From an uncultured Eubacteriales bacterium (lineage in GTDB: Bacteria > Bacillota > Clostridia > Christensenellales > UBA1242): a stretch of DNA of 51,776 nt. Position numbers and translations under genes: made by a program. The first letter of the stretch is position 1; each line of letters starts with the position of its first letter. Location: NCBI GenBank assembly GCA_949878485.1, contig CATLAM010000007.1:1-51776 (forward strand), written 5' to 3'. Below the pieces are notes generated by a model, which saw only the letters and a program-made list of their open reading frames with translations, did not search any database and was not told where the DNA came from. Shown here piece by piece: positions 12,401 to 19,806 of this stretch.

Positions 12401-14452
12401 ATGAATAAAAAATTTGAACCTTTATTTACGCCTTGGAAGATAGGCAATGTTGAGATTAAAAACAGAATTGTGCTTTGCCCAATGGGTGGAACATCACTTT
12501 TTGGTTGGATGGAACCACATCACTTTGACAAAGATGCTGCTGATTTTTTTATGGATTTGGCAAAAAATAACGTAGGATTGATTATTCCTGGGATTGCTCC
12601 ACTTAAGAATTTAATTGGTGGGCAATGGCTTTATAAAAGCAAAAAGTCATTTAGAAAATTGAAACCTTGGATGGAAGAATTCCATAAAACTGGTGCAAAA
12701 CTTTTTGTTCAGTTGACTGCTGGTTTTGGTCGTTCTTTTTCCATTCCAAACAACATGGTGCCAATGCTTAAAAACAAGGCTTTGGCAAAAGTTGTTAAGC
12801 CTATTTTTGACATTCAATATCTCTGTGCTTCACCAAGCAAACTTCCTTCAAGATGGGCGGAAGGTGTAATGTGTCCAGAACTTAAAGTTAAACAAATTGA
12901 AAAGATAGTTAGTGCATTTGCCAAGACAGCAAAAATGTGTAAAGATGCTGGTGTTGACGGAGTGGAGATTCATGCTGTGCATGAAGGTTATTTGCTTGAC
13001 CAGTTTACCACTGAATACACAAACCACAGAACTGACGAATATGGTGGAAGTTTTGAAAATAGATATCGTTTTGCAACTGATGTTGTAAAGGCTATTAAAA
13101 AAGCATGTGGAGAAGATTATCCAGTTTCGCTTAGATATTCAGTTGTAAGTAAGACTAAAGGTTTCTGTGAAGGTGCATTACCTGGTGAAAAGTTTAAGGA
13201 AATTGGTCGCGACATGAAAGAAAGTGAAAAAGCAGCAAAATATTTGCAAGACGCTGGTTATGACATGCTTGACGCTGATAACGGAACTTATGATGCTTGG
13301 TATTGGGCACATCCACCTATGTATATGCCTGTAAACTGCAACTTGGAAGATGTGGCACATATTAGAAAATTTGTGGATATTCCAGTTGTTTGTGCTGGAA
13401 GAATGGAGCCAGTTACGGCTGCTGCTGCAATTAAAAAAGGCGACATTGATGCCATGGGTGTGGCTCGTCAATTCTTGGTTGACACTGAATGGGTGACAAA
13501 ACTTATTGATGACAGACTTGAAGACATTAAGCCTTGCATTTGCTGTCACAATGCTTGTCTTGCAATGAGTCACTATAAAGGCGTGGCAAACGCTTGTGCA
13601 ATGTCAGATTCCATTCACATGTCACGTTGTGCGTTGAATCCACAAACTATGGATGGCGGAAAATATGATTATAAGCCTGCCAAAAAACAAAAGAACATTG
13701 CCATTATTGGCGGTGGTATTGGCGGTATGGAAGCGGCTATTGTTTTGACAAAACGCGGACATAAAGTTACAATTTATGAAAAAACAGACAAACTTGGCGG
13801 AGTGTTTATTGCGGCTGCTGCTCCATCATTTAAAGAGCAAGATCGTGCATTGATTGCTTGGTATTGTCGTCAAATGAAATTGATGAACATTGACATTAAG
13901 TTTAACACAGAAGTAACTGAAGTTAAGTCACTTAATGCTGATGAAGTAATTGTTGCAACAGGTGCAACTGCAAAGAAACTTAGACTTACAGGAATTGAAA
14001 ACAGCATTGAAGCAGTGGAATATTTAAACGGCAAAGAAGTTGGAGAAAATGTCGTTGTAATCGGTGGCGGTGCAACTGGCTGTGAAATTGCCTATGATCT
14101 TTATTTGAAAGGCAAAAAACCAGTTATTGTGGAAGCAAAACAAGATTTAATGGTGGCAAATGGACTTTGCTTGGCAAATTCATCTTTCCTTAGAGATTTC
14201 TTTAAGACAAACAAAGTGCCAGTTTATCTTGAAAGTTTCTGCAATGAAATTAAAAAAGATGGCGTTGTTATTTCAAACAAGAACGGCGAAAAAACTGAAG
14301 TTAAAGCGGACAATGTCATTATTTCCATTGGTTACAATCCAGCACCACTTGCAAAAGAAAGCAAACATGTTCATGTAATTGGTGATGCTTATGAAGTGGG
14401 CAATTTAAGAACAGTTATTTGGCGTGCTTGGGATGTGGCTACAAAATTATAA
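12401..14452 (+). CDS. 2-enoate reductase / NADH:flavin oxidoreductase (FMN, FeS, FAD)
   Basis: A 683-aa three-part enzyme of the 2,4-dienoyl-CoA reductase/enoate reductase family. The N-terminal old-yellow-enzyme barrel (1-370) begins LFTPWKIGNVEIKNRIVLCPMG and contains GVDGVEIHAVHEGYLLDQF, TNHRTDEYGGSFENR and VVCAGR. A 4Fe-4S ligand set lies at about 379-410 (C379, C382, C386, and C410 in RCALNP). The C-terminal half has two Rossmann motifs (IAIIGGGIGGMEAAI near 432 and VVVIGGGATGCEIAYD near 550). Family members reduce activated C=C bonds of enoates or steroids using NADH via FAD, FeS and FMN. The natural substrate here is unknown. It is a single gene between its own promoter and a bidirectional terminator, with AAGGAG 8 bases before the ATG. 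Confidence 0.93.
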   Translation: MNKKFEPLFTPWKIGNVEIKNRIVLCPMGGTSLFGWMEPHHFDKDAADFFMDLAKNNVGLIIPGIAPLKNLIGGQWLYKSKKSFRKLKPWMEEFHKTGAKLFVQLTAGFGRSFSIPNNMVPMLKNKALAKVVKPIFDIQYLCASPSKLPSRWAEGVMCPELKVKQIEKIVSAFAKTAKMCKDAGVDGVEIHAVHEGYLLDQFTTEYTNHRTDEYGGSFENRYRFATDVVKAIKKACGEDYPVSLRYSVVSKTKGFCEGALPGEKFKEIGRDMKESEKAAKYLQDAGYDMLDADNGTYDAWYWAHPPMYMPVNCNLEDVAHIRKFVDIPVVCAGRMEPVTAAAAIKKGDIDAMGVARQFLVDTEWVTKLIDDRLEDIKPCICCHNACLAMSHYKGVANACAMSDSIHMSRCALNPQTMDGGKYDYKPAKKQKNIAIIGGGIGGMEAAIVLTKRGHKVTIYEKTDKLGGVFIAAAAPSFKEQDRALIAWYCRQMKLMNIDIKFNTEVTEVKSLNADEVIVATGATAKKLRLTGIENSIEAVEYLNGKEVGENVVVIGGGATGCEIAYDLYLKGKKPVIVEAKQDLMVANGLCLANSSFLRDFFKTNKVPVYLESFCNEIKKDGVVISNKNGEKTEVKADNVIISIGYNPAPLAKESKHVHVIGDAYEVGNLRTVIWRAWDVATKL

Positions 14453-14454
14453 TT

Positions 14455-14481
14455 AAAAAAGCAGATTTAATCTGTTTTTTT
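14455..14481. terminator. Bidirectional terminator
   Basis: AAAAAGCAGA/TCTGTTTTTT stem with a short TTTAA loop. The stop codon of the convergent M14 peptidase gene lies in the loop. Confidence 0.75.
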
Positions 14482-15333
14482 ATATTCTTCAAAGATTTCT
14501 AGGCTTTTCGCTATGTCATCAAAGATGTTTTCGTGTTTTGTCATGATGTTTTTAAGTTCTGACTTTGGAAAAGGATGTGAAAACTTGTCATTGCCAAGTT
14601 CGATTGTAAGAGATGGAATGCCGAGTTTGGCAACACACCAATCTTTAAATCCGCCACTGCTTGTTTTTTGTGTGGATTTTATTGTGTAACCTGTGCTTTT
14701 GGCAAAAGTTTTGGCTATCTTTTGATCGCGCTTGTAATGTTTTTCATTTTGGAAAAAGTCAAAATAAATTTCTTCGCCTTTTAAGTGATAATTTAATGTC
14801 AGAAAGACATCTTTGCTTTTAGTGAAATTTGCAAGGGCTTGGGTTTCGGGTTCGCTCATGGGAAGAAAGCCATAAAACCCTTGACTTGAAGGGGCAAAAT
14901 TTTTTGTAAATTTGTTTTTCCAATTGGCATCAAAGTTGTTGTTTAAATCCACACCATTTGCATTGGCTTTGAAAAGAGAAAAGTCAGAATTGTTATTGTT
15001 GATTTTTAAAAGATTATCTGTTGTGGATTTATTAAACTTTGAAACTCCGTGAATGGCTATGTCTGCTCCGTCTGGGTTGACAAGCGGAATGACGGCGACA
15101 TTGTATTTTAAATTTGTTTGTGATTTCAATTTTTGCAAAATTTCACATGCAAAGTCGCAGGAAAGATGTTCACGGGCATGAATACCTGCGGTTATTAAAA
15201 CCCATTTAAATTTTTCATCGAACACCTTGCTTACAAAAAATATGTCTTGTTCTAAAACAGATTTTCCAATTGTTTCCACTTGAAATTCCTGACATTCTTC
15301 AGATATAAATTTTTGAAAACTTTTGTTATCCAT
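14467..15333 (-). CDS. M14-family zinc carboxypeptidase, cytoplasmic (MpaA-like)
   Basis: A 288-aa metallopeptidase. The HxxE zinc motif is in GIHAREH (His52, Glu55); the third ligand is His183 in LNYHLKG, and the catalytic Glu is Glu245 in SLTIELGND. GVDLNNNFDANW and VNPDGAD are also standard M14 landmarks. There is no signal peptide, so it acts in the cytoplasm. The nearest type is the murein-peptide amidase / gamma-D-glutamyl-diaminopimelate peptidase group that recycles cell-wall peptides (inference). There is no Shine-Dalgarno sequence. TATAAT lies exactly 6 bases before the ATG, so the mRNA may be leaderless. It follows the SLOG gene on the same strand by 27 bases. Confidence 0.88.
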   Translation of the reverse strand: MDNKSFQKFISEECQEFQVETIGKSVLEQDIFFVSKVFDEKFKWVLITAGIHAREHLSCDFACEILQKLKSQTNLKYNVAVIPLVNPDGADIAIHGVSKFNKSTTDNLLKINNNNSDFSLFKANANGVDLNNNFDANWKNKFTKNFAPSSQGFYGFLPMSEPETQALANFTKSKDVFLTLNYHLKGEEIYFDFFQNEKHYKRDQKIAKTFAKSTGYTIKSTQKTSSGGFKDWCVAKLGIPSLTIELGNDKFSHPFPKSELKNIMTKHENIFDDIAKSLEIFEEYKKTD

Positions 15334-15339
15334 GTTTTT

Positions 15340-15345
15340 ATTATA
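15340..15345 (-). promoter_or_regulatory. -10 box six bases before the M14 peptidase ATG
   Basis: TATAAT on the minus strand, then AAAAAC, then ATG. The -35 is weak (no good hexamer at 17 bases), but transcription from this box would start at the ATG. Confidence 0.45.
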
Positions 15346-15360
15346 TGCAAAATTTTAAAA

Positions 15361-15918
15361 TTAGAAATCAAGCAAATTACAAATGTTGACAATCTTTTTA
15401 TTTTTTTGTCTGGCATAGTTATATGCAATTTTTGTTCCGCTGTTGGATGATTTTGTGGTTTTTGTGTAACGATATGTGGGTGGTTGATAGTTTTCATCAA
15501 AATAAAATAAACAGTAATCACTGTCGTCTATCATTGCTTTATTTCTTGCTATGTAACTTGCTTTGCCTGCAGTATATTTTGTTTTAAATTCAAATTCTTG
15601 TTCGAAAATCATAAGAGAAGTTTCTTTGTGAACAACCTTTCTAAGGATGTTTTCAAGTTGTGTTTTTTCTTTTTCTGAACAAATCACATATTCGTTTTTG
15701 CATGAATAACATATTCTTTTGATGTCAGGATATGTTTTTTTAATGTTTGTTATAATTTCATAACACAAGGCGTTAAAGTCACTTTTGCTTCCAAACAAAA
15801 AGGTGTTAACATTATAACTTGTGATGAATGTGAAGATTTTTCTTTTTGTCATCATTGTGACCTTGTTGTTTTCCTGAATTTTTCTATGGCCTATGATTGA
15901 ACATTTTACTTCTTGCAT
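15361..15918 (-). CDS. SLOG-domain (DUF1273/YpsA-like) protein
   Basis: A 185-aa Rossmann-like protein. CSIIGHRKI at the N-terminus is the nucleotide-binding GxR-type motif. YPDIKRICYSC, YIARNKAMIDDSDYCLFYFDENY and SGTKIAYNYARQKNKKIVNI follow the order seen in DUF1273/YpsA-like SLOG proteins, which are proposed to bind or process nucleotide-derived ligands and often occur in phage-related or defence loci. The exact ligand is unknown. It is divergent from an XRE regulator (16038), with a consensus promoter (15954-15982) and a 24-bp perfect palindrome over the predicted transcription start, so it is very probably repressed by that regulator. Confidence 0.8.
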   Translation of the reverse strand: MQEVKCSIIGHRKIQENNKVTMMTKRKIFTFITSYNVNTFLFGSKSDFNALCYEIITNIKKTYPDIKRICYSCKNEYVICSEKEKTQLENILRKVVHKETSLMIFEQEFEFKTKYTAGKASYIARNKAMIDDSDYCLFYFDENYQPPTYRYTKTTKSSNSGTKIAYNYARQKNKKIVNICNLLDF

Positions 15919-15929
15919 AAAAACTCCTA

Positions 15930-15953
15930 ATAGGTGCAGTATACTGCACCTAT
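15930..15953. promoter_or_regulatory. 24-bp perfect palindromic operator
   Basis: The two 12-base arms are ATAGGTGCAGTA and TACTGCACCTAT with no spacer. The palindrome covers the predicted transcription start of the SLOG gene and sits next to its -10 box, a position suited to repression. It is too A/T-poor at its ends and lacks the T run of a terminator. Confidence 0.8.
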
Positions 15954-15982
15954 ATTATATTTTTAATTTAATATAATGTCAA
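15954..15982 (-). promoter_or_regulatory. Perfect consensus promoter of the SLOG gene
   Basis: On the minus strand TTGACA (15982-15977), a 17-base spacer and TATAAT (15959-15954), both perfect hexamers. Confidence 0.85.
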
Positions 15983-15991
15983 GTATAAGGA

Positions 15992-16016
15992 CAGTATATT
16001 TCACTTATTTATACTG
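15992..16016. promoter_or_regulatory. Second operator, split half-sites
   Basis: CAGTATA (15992-15998) and TATACTG (16010-16016) repeat the core of the 24-bp palindrome as an inverted pair 11 bases apart, just upstream of the XRE gene. TATACT here could also serve as its -10 box. Confidence 0.6.
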
Positions 16017-16037
16017 CACAATAGAAAGGAGGGGTTT

Positions 16038-16277
16038 ATGAATTTAAATAAAGCATTTGCACTTAGGGTCAGCAAACTTTTAATGGAAAAGAAAATGACA
16101 AAATACAGACTGGAAAAGGAAACAGGATTATCTCATTCTGCTTTGAGATATATTTTCAATGAAGTTAATTCTGACATAAGATTTTCAACCATCGTCAAAG
16201 TTTGCAACGCTTTTGATATGTCACTTTCAGAATTTTTTGATGACAATCTTTTTGTTTTAAATGATTTAGAAGCATAA
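16038..16277 (+). CDS. XRE-family transcriptional regulator, 79 aa
   Basis: A single helix-turn-helix domain: LRVSKLLMEKKMTKYRLEKETGLSHSALRYIFN spans the DNA-binding helices (recognition helix around SHSALRYIFN), and VCNAFDMSLSEFFDD is the usual C-terminal helix of small XRE regulators. AAAGGAGGGG gives a strong ribosome-binding site. It faces the SLOG gene across 119 bases containing a perfect palindrome and a second pair of matching half-sites, so it very probably represses both genes. It differs from the XRE protein at 3871-4074 in sequence and in operator. Confidence 0.88.
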   Translation: MNLNKAFALRVSKLLMEKKMTKYRLEKETGLSHSALRYIFNEVNSDIRFSTIVKVCNAFDMSLSEFFDDNLFVLNDLEA

Positions 16278-16355
16278 TGAATAATCTGTTAATCTTTCTT
16301 ATTTAGTTTTTAAGAAATGATATTAAAACAATAAATCAGTGTAAAACATGAAAAT

Positions 16356-16382
16356 AAAAAATAGGCAACAGCCTATTTTTTT
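16356..16382. terminator. Bidirectional terminator
   Basis: AAAAAATAGGC, loop AACA, GCCTATTTTTT. It can end the XRE transcript on the plus strand and the gene fragment at 16381-16494 on the minus strand. Confidence 0.85.
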
Positions 16383-16494
16383 AATTAAAACCACGACTTT
16401 TAAGTTCGTCAACAATTGGTTTGCTGTCAAGTTCGTCGATTGGAACATTGTAACGCTTGGAAATTTCTTCAAATTTCTTAATAAAATTATTATA
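16381..16494 (-). pseudogene. C-terminal remnant of an unknown gene
   Basis: The minus strand has an open frame of 37 codons with no start codon, reading HYNNFIKKFEEISKRYNVPI then DELDSKPIVDELKSRGFN and TAA, directly followed by a terminator. Base composition and codon choice look coding, and an in-frame TAG blocks the upstream side. It is best read as the surviving tail of a deleted gene. The family is not recognised. Confidence 0.5.
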
Positions 16495-16511
16495 ATGCTA
16501 AGCCTATTAAT

Positions 16512-16536
16512 AAAAGCAGACATTTAGTCTGCTTTT
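16512..16536 (-). terminator. Terminator overlapping the end of the 323-aa gene
   Basis: AAAAGCAGAC, loop ATTTA, GTCTGCTTTT. The stop codon of the gene lies in the loop and its last codons form one arm. Confidence 0.7.
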
Positions 16537-17495
16537 GTAATTATTTTTTCTTTTTTAGGTGTTTTTCGTGCATTGTTTTTAGTTTTATCCGTGTATAAAT
16601 TATTTGTAAAATTTGTTTCTTTGACTAAACTTTCCAAAAAATCGCAAATGTTATCATTATTTTCTAATGTTTCAATTTGGTCTTGGTATTTAAAATAAGT
16701 TTCATCATCATAATAATTTTCACTTTCTATATTTTCCATTTTTTCAAGTAAGTCGTCTGCTTGCATTTTTAAATATGCTTTTTTTGTTTTTATGAAATTC
16801 ATCAACATATTTGAATCAAAATTTTTAATCATATCTTTAATCTTGACTTTGCCATTATCTAGGTCGGCTTTTATTTGGTTTCTGGTTTCTTCATTGTAAA
16901 ATCTTCCTCTGTTTTTTAAGTCTTGATTTAAATAAGAAACACCTGTTGTGGCTTCAAAAACATCGTCATAAAGAGACTTTACAATTATTGTTTTTGCATC
17001 CAATTGCTTTAAAAGTTTAAAGACATTAAATTGATTAAACTCAAGAATTTTCTTTGTTTCAATTTCTTTTTTAAAATCTTTTACTGCTTTATAAAGCCCA
17101 AACTTAATAAATTCAAAATCTCCGCCATGTGCATTGTAATGAGCCATACATTTATTTGCAAGTTGATTTGCAACTTTAAATTGGGGGTCTTTATCAAAAG
17201 CAATTACAAAAATTCTGAACATCTGTTCAGGAAGATAGTGGTAAATTTTTTTATAAGATTGAATAAAATATTTTTCATTTGCTGGACAATTCATAAACTC
17301 TTTTAAACCATTGATGTTTAAAATGGGTTTATCTTTGCCTGCTTGCAAAATTTCCAAAGCATTAAAAAGATTAAATCTTGTGGAAATTAAAGAAACAGCA
17401 TCTCCTTTATCAACACATGTTGAATTTATGTTTTTCCAAAAATAATCATCTTTTTTATTTGGATATAATTTAAAAAATTCTTTGTTGTTTTCCAT
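16524..17495 (-). CDS. Unknown 323-aa soluble protein
   Basis: Not recognised. It begins MENNKEFFKLYPNKKDDYFW and ends with a Lys-rich tail (KNNARKTPKKEKIITKAD). There is no signal peptide or membrane segment. It is predicted to be largely helical, with Asn/Lys/Asp-rich composition, a possible coiled-coil segment around residues 225-265 and acidic patches (ESENYYDDETYFKYQDQIETLENNDN). Conserved-looking Cys residues are few. It lies upstream of spmB-spmA only in map order; all three read leftwards, but a gap separates them and it has its own terminator. Its start follows AAAGGAGAAAAAG at a workable distance. It may be a mobile or accessory gene. Confidence 0.65.
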   Translation of the reverse strand: MENNKEFFKLYPNKKDDYFWKNINSTCVDKGDAVSLISTRFNLFNALEILQAGKDKPILNINGLKEFMNCPANEKYFIQSYKKIYHYLPEQMFRIFVIAFDKDPQFKVANQLANKCMAHYNAHGGDFEFIKFGLYKAVKDFKKEIETKKILEFNQFNVFKLLKQLDAKTIIVKSLYDDVFEATTGVSYLNQDLKNRGRFYNEETRNQIKADLDNGKVKIKDMIKNFDSNMLMNFIKTKKAYLKMQADDLLEKMENIESENYYDDETYFKYQDQIETLENNDNICDFLESLVKETNFTNNLYTDKTKNNARKTPKKEKIITKAD

Positions 17496-17539
17496 AGTTG
17501 AATTATACTGCTTTTTCTCCTTTTTGTCAATAGAGTGTT

Positions 17540-18046
17540 TTACATCACTTTGCAGATAAGGCAGGCAAGCACAGTGCCTATAAGCGAACAGAAAAGTGCC
17601 ACAGGAATGGCATAAAGCAGTTTCTTCACTTTGGTTTGTGAGATGTAAACAGTTGCCACATAGAAAATGGTTTCACTGCAACCCATTATCACGCAAGCAC
17701 AACGTGAAATGTAACTGTCCGCTCCATATGTTGTGAAAATGGTTTCAAGTATGCCATAACTTCCACTGCCAGTAAATGGTCGCAAAAGCACAAGTTCACA
17801 AAGTTCTGTTGGGATTCCAAGAAGGTTGAAAACGGGCGACATGATTTGTGCCAAAAGGTCAGTTAAGCCACTTACTCTTAAAAGTGCCACTGCAATTAAA
17901 ATGGAAGCGATGAAAGGAAAAATGTCCACAACAAGTTTAATGGCACCTTTTGCACCTTTTACAAAATGGTCATAGGTGTTTATGCGTTTAAATAGGCAGT
18001 AGACAAACAAGGCTATAAACAGAATTGGCAAAATAAAAACACTCAT
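17540..18046 (-). CDS. spmB: Spore maturation protein B
   Basis: A 168-aa membrane protein of the nucleoside-recognition (Gate) domain family, matching SpmB: GAKGAIKLVVDIFPFIASILIAVALLR, LLGIPTELCELVLLRPFTGSGSYGILETIF, and ETIFYVATVYIS. The RPFTGSGS segment is diagnostic. In Bacillus and Clostridium, SpmA and SpmB are needed for full dehydration of the spore core, acting in the membrane; the transported species is not established. The start overlaps the spmA stop by 4 bases, indicating translational coupling. Confidence 0.93.
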   Translation of the reverse strand: MSVFILPILFIALFVYCLFKRINTYDHFVKGAKGAIKLVVDIFPFIASILIAVALLRVSGLTDLLAQIMSPVFNLLGIPTELCELVLLRPFTGSGSYGILETIFTTYGADSYISRCACVIMGCSETIFYVATVYISQTKVKKLLYAIPVALFCSLIGTVLACLICKVM

Positions 18047-18618
18047 GATTTATGCCTCAACTTTTTGATGATTTTGTCTATGGCATGAACAAGAAAAATC
18101 CCTAAGATTGTTGTGCAGAATGTGACAATTAAAGTTGGCAAAATTATGTCAGCAGGGGACTGTGAGCCTGCAGAAGAGCGAAGTCCGATAACTGTTGTTG
18201 GAAGCAGTTGAATGGATGTTGCATTGACGACCACAAGCATAATCATGGCAAAGGTTGCTTTGCCAGAGCCATCATCAAGGCGTTGCATGGCTTTGATTCC
18301 TGTTGGTGTGGAAGCGTTGCCAAGCCCAAGCATATTTGCTGAAAGATTTAAAGCGATAATTTTTTGTGTTTCTTGATCGTCCACTTTAAAGATTTTTCTG
18401 ATAAGTGGACGCAACAGTTTTGCCAATTTTTCGCCAAGGCCGCTGGCTTCAACCATTTCAATGATTCCAAGCCAAACGGCGTATACGGCACAAAGTTCGA
18501 TGCAAAGTTGCAATGCACTGGCAGATGCACCAATCATTTCTGCAAGGATGACACTGGGATTGGTGACAAGAAGCACAAGCATGCTGGAAAGCATCATAAA
18601 AATCCAAAAAGAGTTCAT
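18043..18618 (-). CDS. spmA: Spore maturation protein A
   Basis: A 191-aa membrane protein with SpmA features: WLGIIEMVEASGLGEKLAKLLRPLIRKIF, NLSANMLGLGNASTPTGIKAMQRL and ATSIQLLPTTVIGLRSSAGS. The second, with ASTPTGIKAM, is the Gate-domain signature. It functions with SpmB in late spore maturation in the family. No clear Shine-Dalgarno sequence is seen before the ATG. It is divergent from the radical SAM gene, and the two 5' ends are 93 bases apart. With Spo0A in the same window, this argues for an organism with at least part of the endospore programme. Confidence 0.93.
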   Translation of the reverse strand: MNSFWIFMMLSSMLVLLVTNPSVILAEMIGASASALQLCIELCAVYAVWLGIIEMVEASGLGEKLAKLLRPLIRKIFKVDDQETQKIIALNLSANMLGLGNASTPTGIKAMQRLDDGSGKATFAMIMLVVVNATSIQLLPTTVIGLRSSAGSQSPADIILPTLIVTFCTTILGIFLVHAIDKIIKKLRHKS

Positions 18619-18663
18619 AGAAAAGTGTATGCAAAGCCTGTCCCAAAAAGACTAAATTGGGTA

Positions 18664-18691
18664 TTGACAAAATCCCTCCCCGTGTTAAAAT
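18664..18691 (+). promoter_or_regulatory. Promoter of the radical SAM gene
   Basis: TTGACA at 18664-18669, a 16-base spacer, TAAAAT at 18686-18691. GGGGGA lies shortly before the ATG at 18712. Confidence 0.7.
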
Positions 18692-18711
18692 ACGGATAAA
18701 TTGGGGGATAG

Positions 18712-19752
18712 ATGAGAGATAAAAAGATACATATTCAAAATCTAGCGTTGGAACTTACAAGACAGTGTAACCTTAATTGCAGACATTGCAGTCGTGGTGA
18801 GTCAGAAAATCATGTTATGTCAGATGCAATAATGGAAAAACTTTTTGATGAAATAACAACTGTGAATTGTTTGCAATTTATTGGTGGAGAAATTTCAAAT
18901 GTGGTTGAAAGAATAAACAAACTTGCAGAAATTCTTACAGAAAAAGGAACAGATGTTTTTTGTTGTTTGGTGTTTACAAATGCCACAAATGTTTCAGATG
19001 AGTATATTGAAGCATTAAATAAATTGAAGAAAGTTGTTCAAGAATCAGACGAAAGAAATGCTGAGCATATGGAAGTTAAAGTTGATTTTGAAAAAACAGG
19101 TCTTACAAGCAGATATGCGGAAGATTTTGCTTTACAAGTTGTTGTAAGTTTGGATAAATATCATCTTGAATCAATAGATAAGCATTTTGACAGAGAAAAA
19201 GTTAAACAAAACATAGATAAATTGGTGAAAAATTTCACAGTTGAAATTGATAAAATGTGTAATTTTACCATTTTTGATGAAGGAAGAGCCAAAAATTTAG
19301 AAAATTGTTATAAATGTAAAACGCCTGTCTTAGATTATGCCTCAAGTTGTTACAGGTTAAAAGGTGACAAAGTTCCTACTGTTGCAATTGGTCCAGTTGT
19401 CAGCATTTCATATAATGGAAATATTGTTGACAGCAACAAAACTTATGAATACAATGACTTACATAATCATGGAAATTTAAGTGAAAAAAGTTTCTATGAA
19501 ATGTTTAAAATGTTAAAAAACGATAAGAGAGTTAAAATTTGTAAGAGAAGTATTAAACAGTATTATGACACATGTTATAAAATTTCTCATCAGTTGAACA
19601 CCACAACTAAAGAGTTGAGAAAAATGGTAAAATACTCACAAAAACATAAATTACCTTTAGACTATAAGTATTTATGCACTGATGAAGTTGTCAGATATGA
19701 CGAACTTAATGTTAGATTAAGTAAACCACAAGAGCCAATTTTAAATAAATAA
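18712..19752 (+). CDS. Radical SAM protein of unknown substrate
   Basis: A 346-aa enzyme. The cluster motif is CNLNCRHC (Cys19, Cys23, Cys26) after LALELTRQ; a GGE motif (FIGGEISN) for SAM binding follows near residue 60. VVVSLDKYHLESI lies where the barrel's later strands are expected. Additional cysteines occur in ENCYKCKTPVLDYASSCYR and near the C-terminus (KICKRS, YDTCYK), which could hold an auxiliary cluster or structural metal as in SPASM-like enzymes (inference). No precursor peptide or partner gene is seen next to it. It has its own promoter; its terminator overlaps the promoter of the tatD gene. Confidence 0.85.
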   Translation: MRDKKIHIQNLALELTRQCNLNCRHCSRGESENHVMSDAIMEKLFDEITTVNCLQFIGGEISNVVERINKLAEILTEKGTDVFCCLVFTNATNVSDEYIEALNKLKKVVQESDERNAEHMEVKVDFEKTGLTSRYAEDFALQVVVSLDKYHLESIDKHFDREKVKQNIDKLVKNFTVEIDKMCNFTIFDEGRAKNLENCYKCKTPVLDYASSCYRLKGDKVPTVAIGPVVSISYNGNIVDSNKTYEYNDLHNHGNLSEKSFYEMFKMLKNDKRVKICKRSIKQYYDTCYKISHQLNTTTKELRKMVKYSQKHKLPLDYKYLCTDEVVRYDELNVRLSKPQEPILNK

Positions 19753-19766
19753 TCAGATAAAAAGAA

Positions 19767-19800
19767 AGGCTTGACTTTAAAGTCTTTTTTTTGTTAAAAT
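19767..19800 (+). promoter_or_regulatory. Terminator of the radical SAM gene fused with the tatD promoter
   Basis: The 12-base palindrome GACTTTAAAGTC followed by eight Ts forms the terminator. TTGACT (19771-19776) inside its left arm is also the -35 of TTGACT-N18-TAAAAT (19795-19800). The -10 is 6 bases before ATG 19807, with no Shine-Dalgarno sequence. Confidence 0.65.
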
Positions 19801-19806
19801 TTGTTT

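Noticed and set aside
18619..18645. spmA as another leaderless gene (TACACT five bases before the ATG)
   Set aside because: No acceptable -35 hexamer lies at 16-18 bases; the evidence is much weaker than for the four listed genes.
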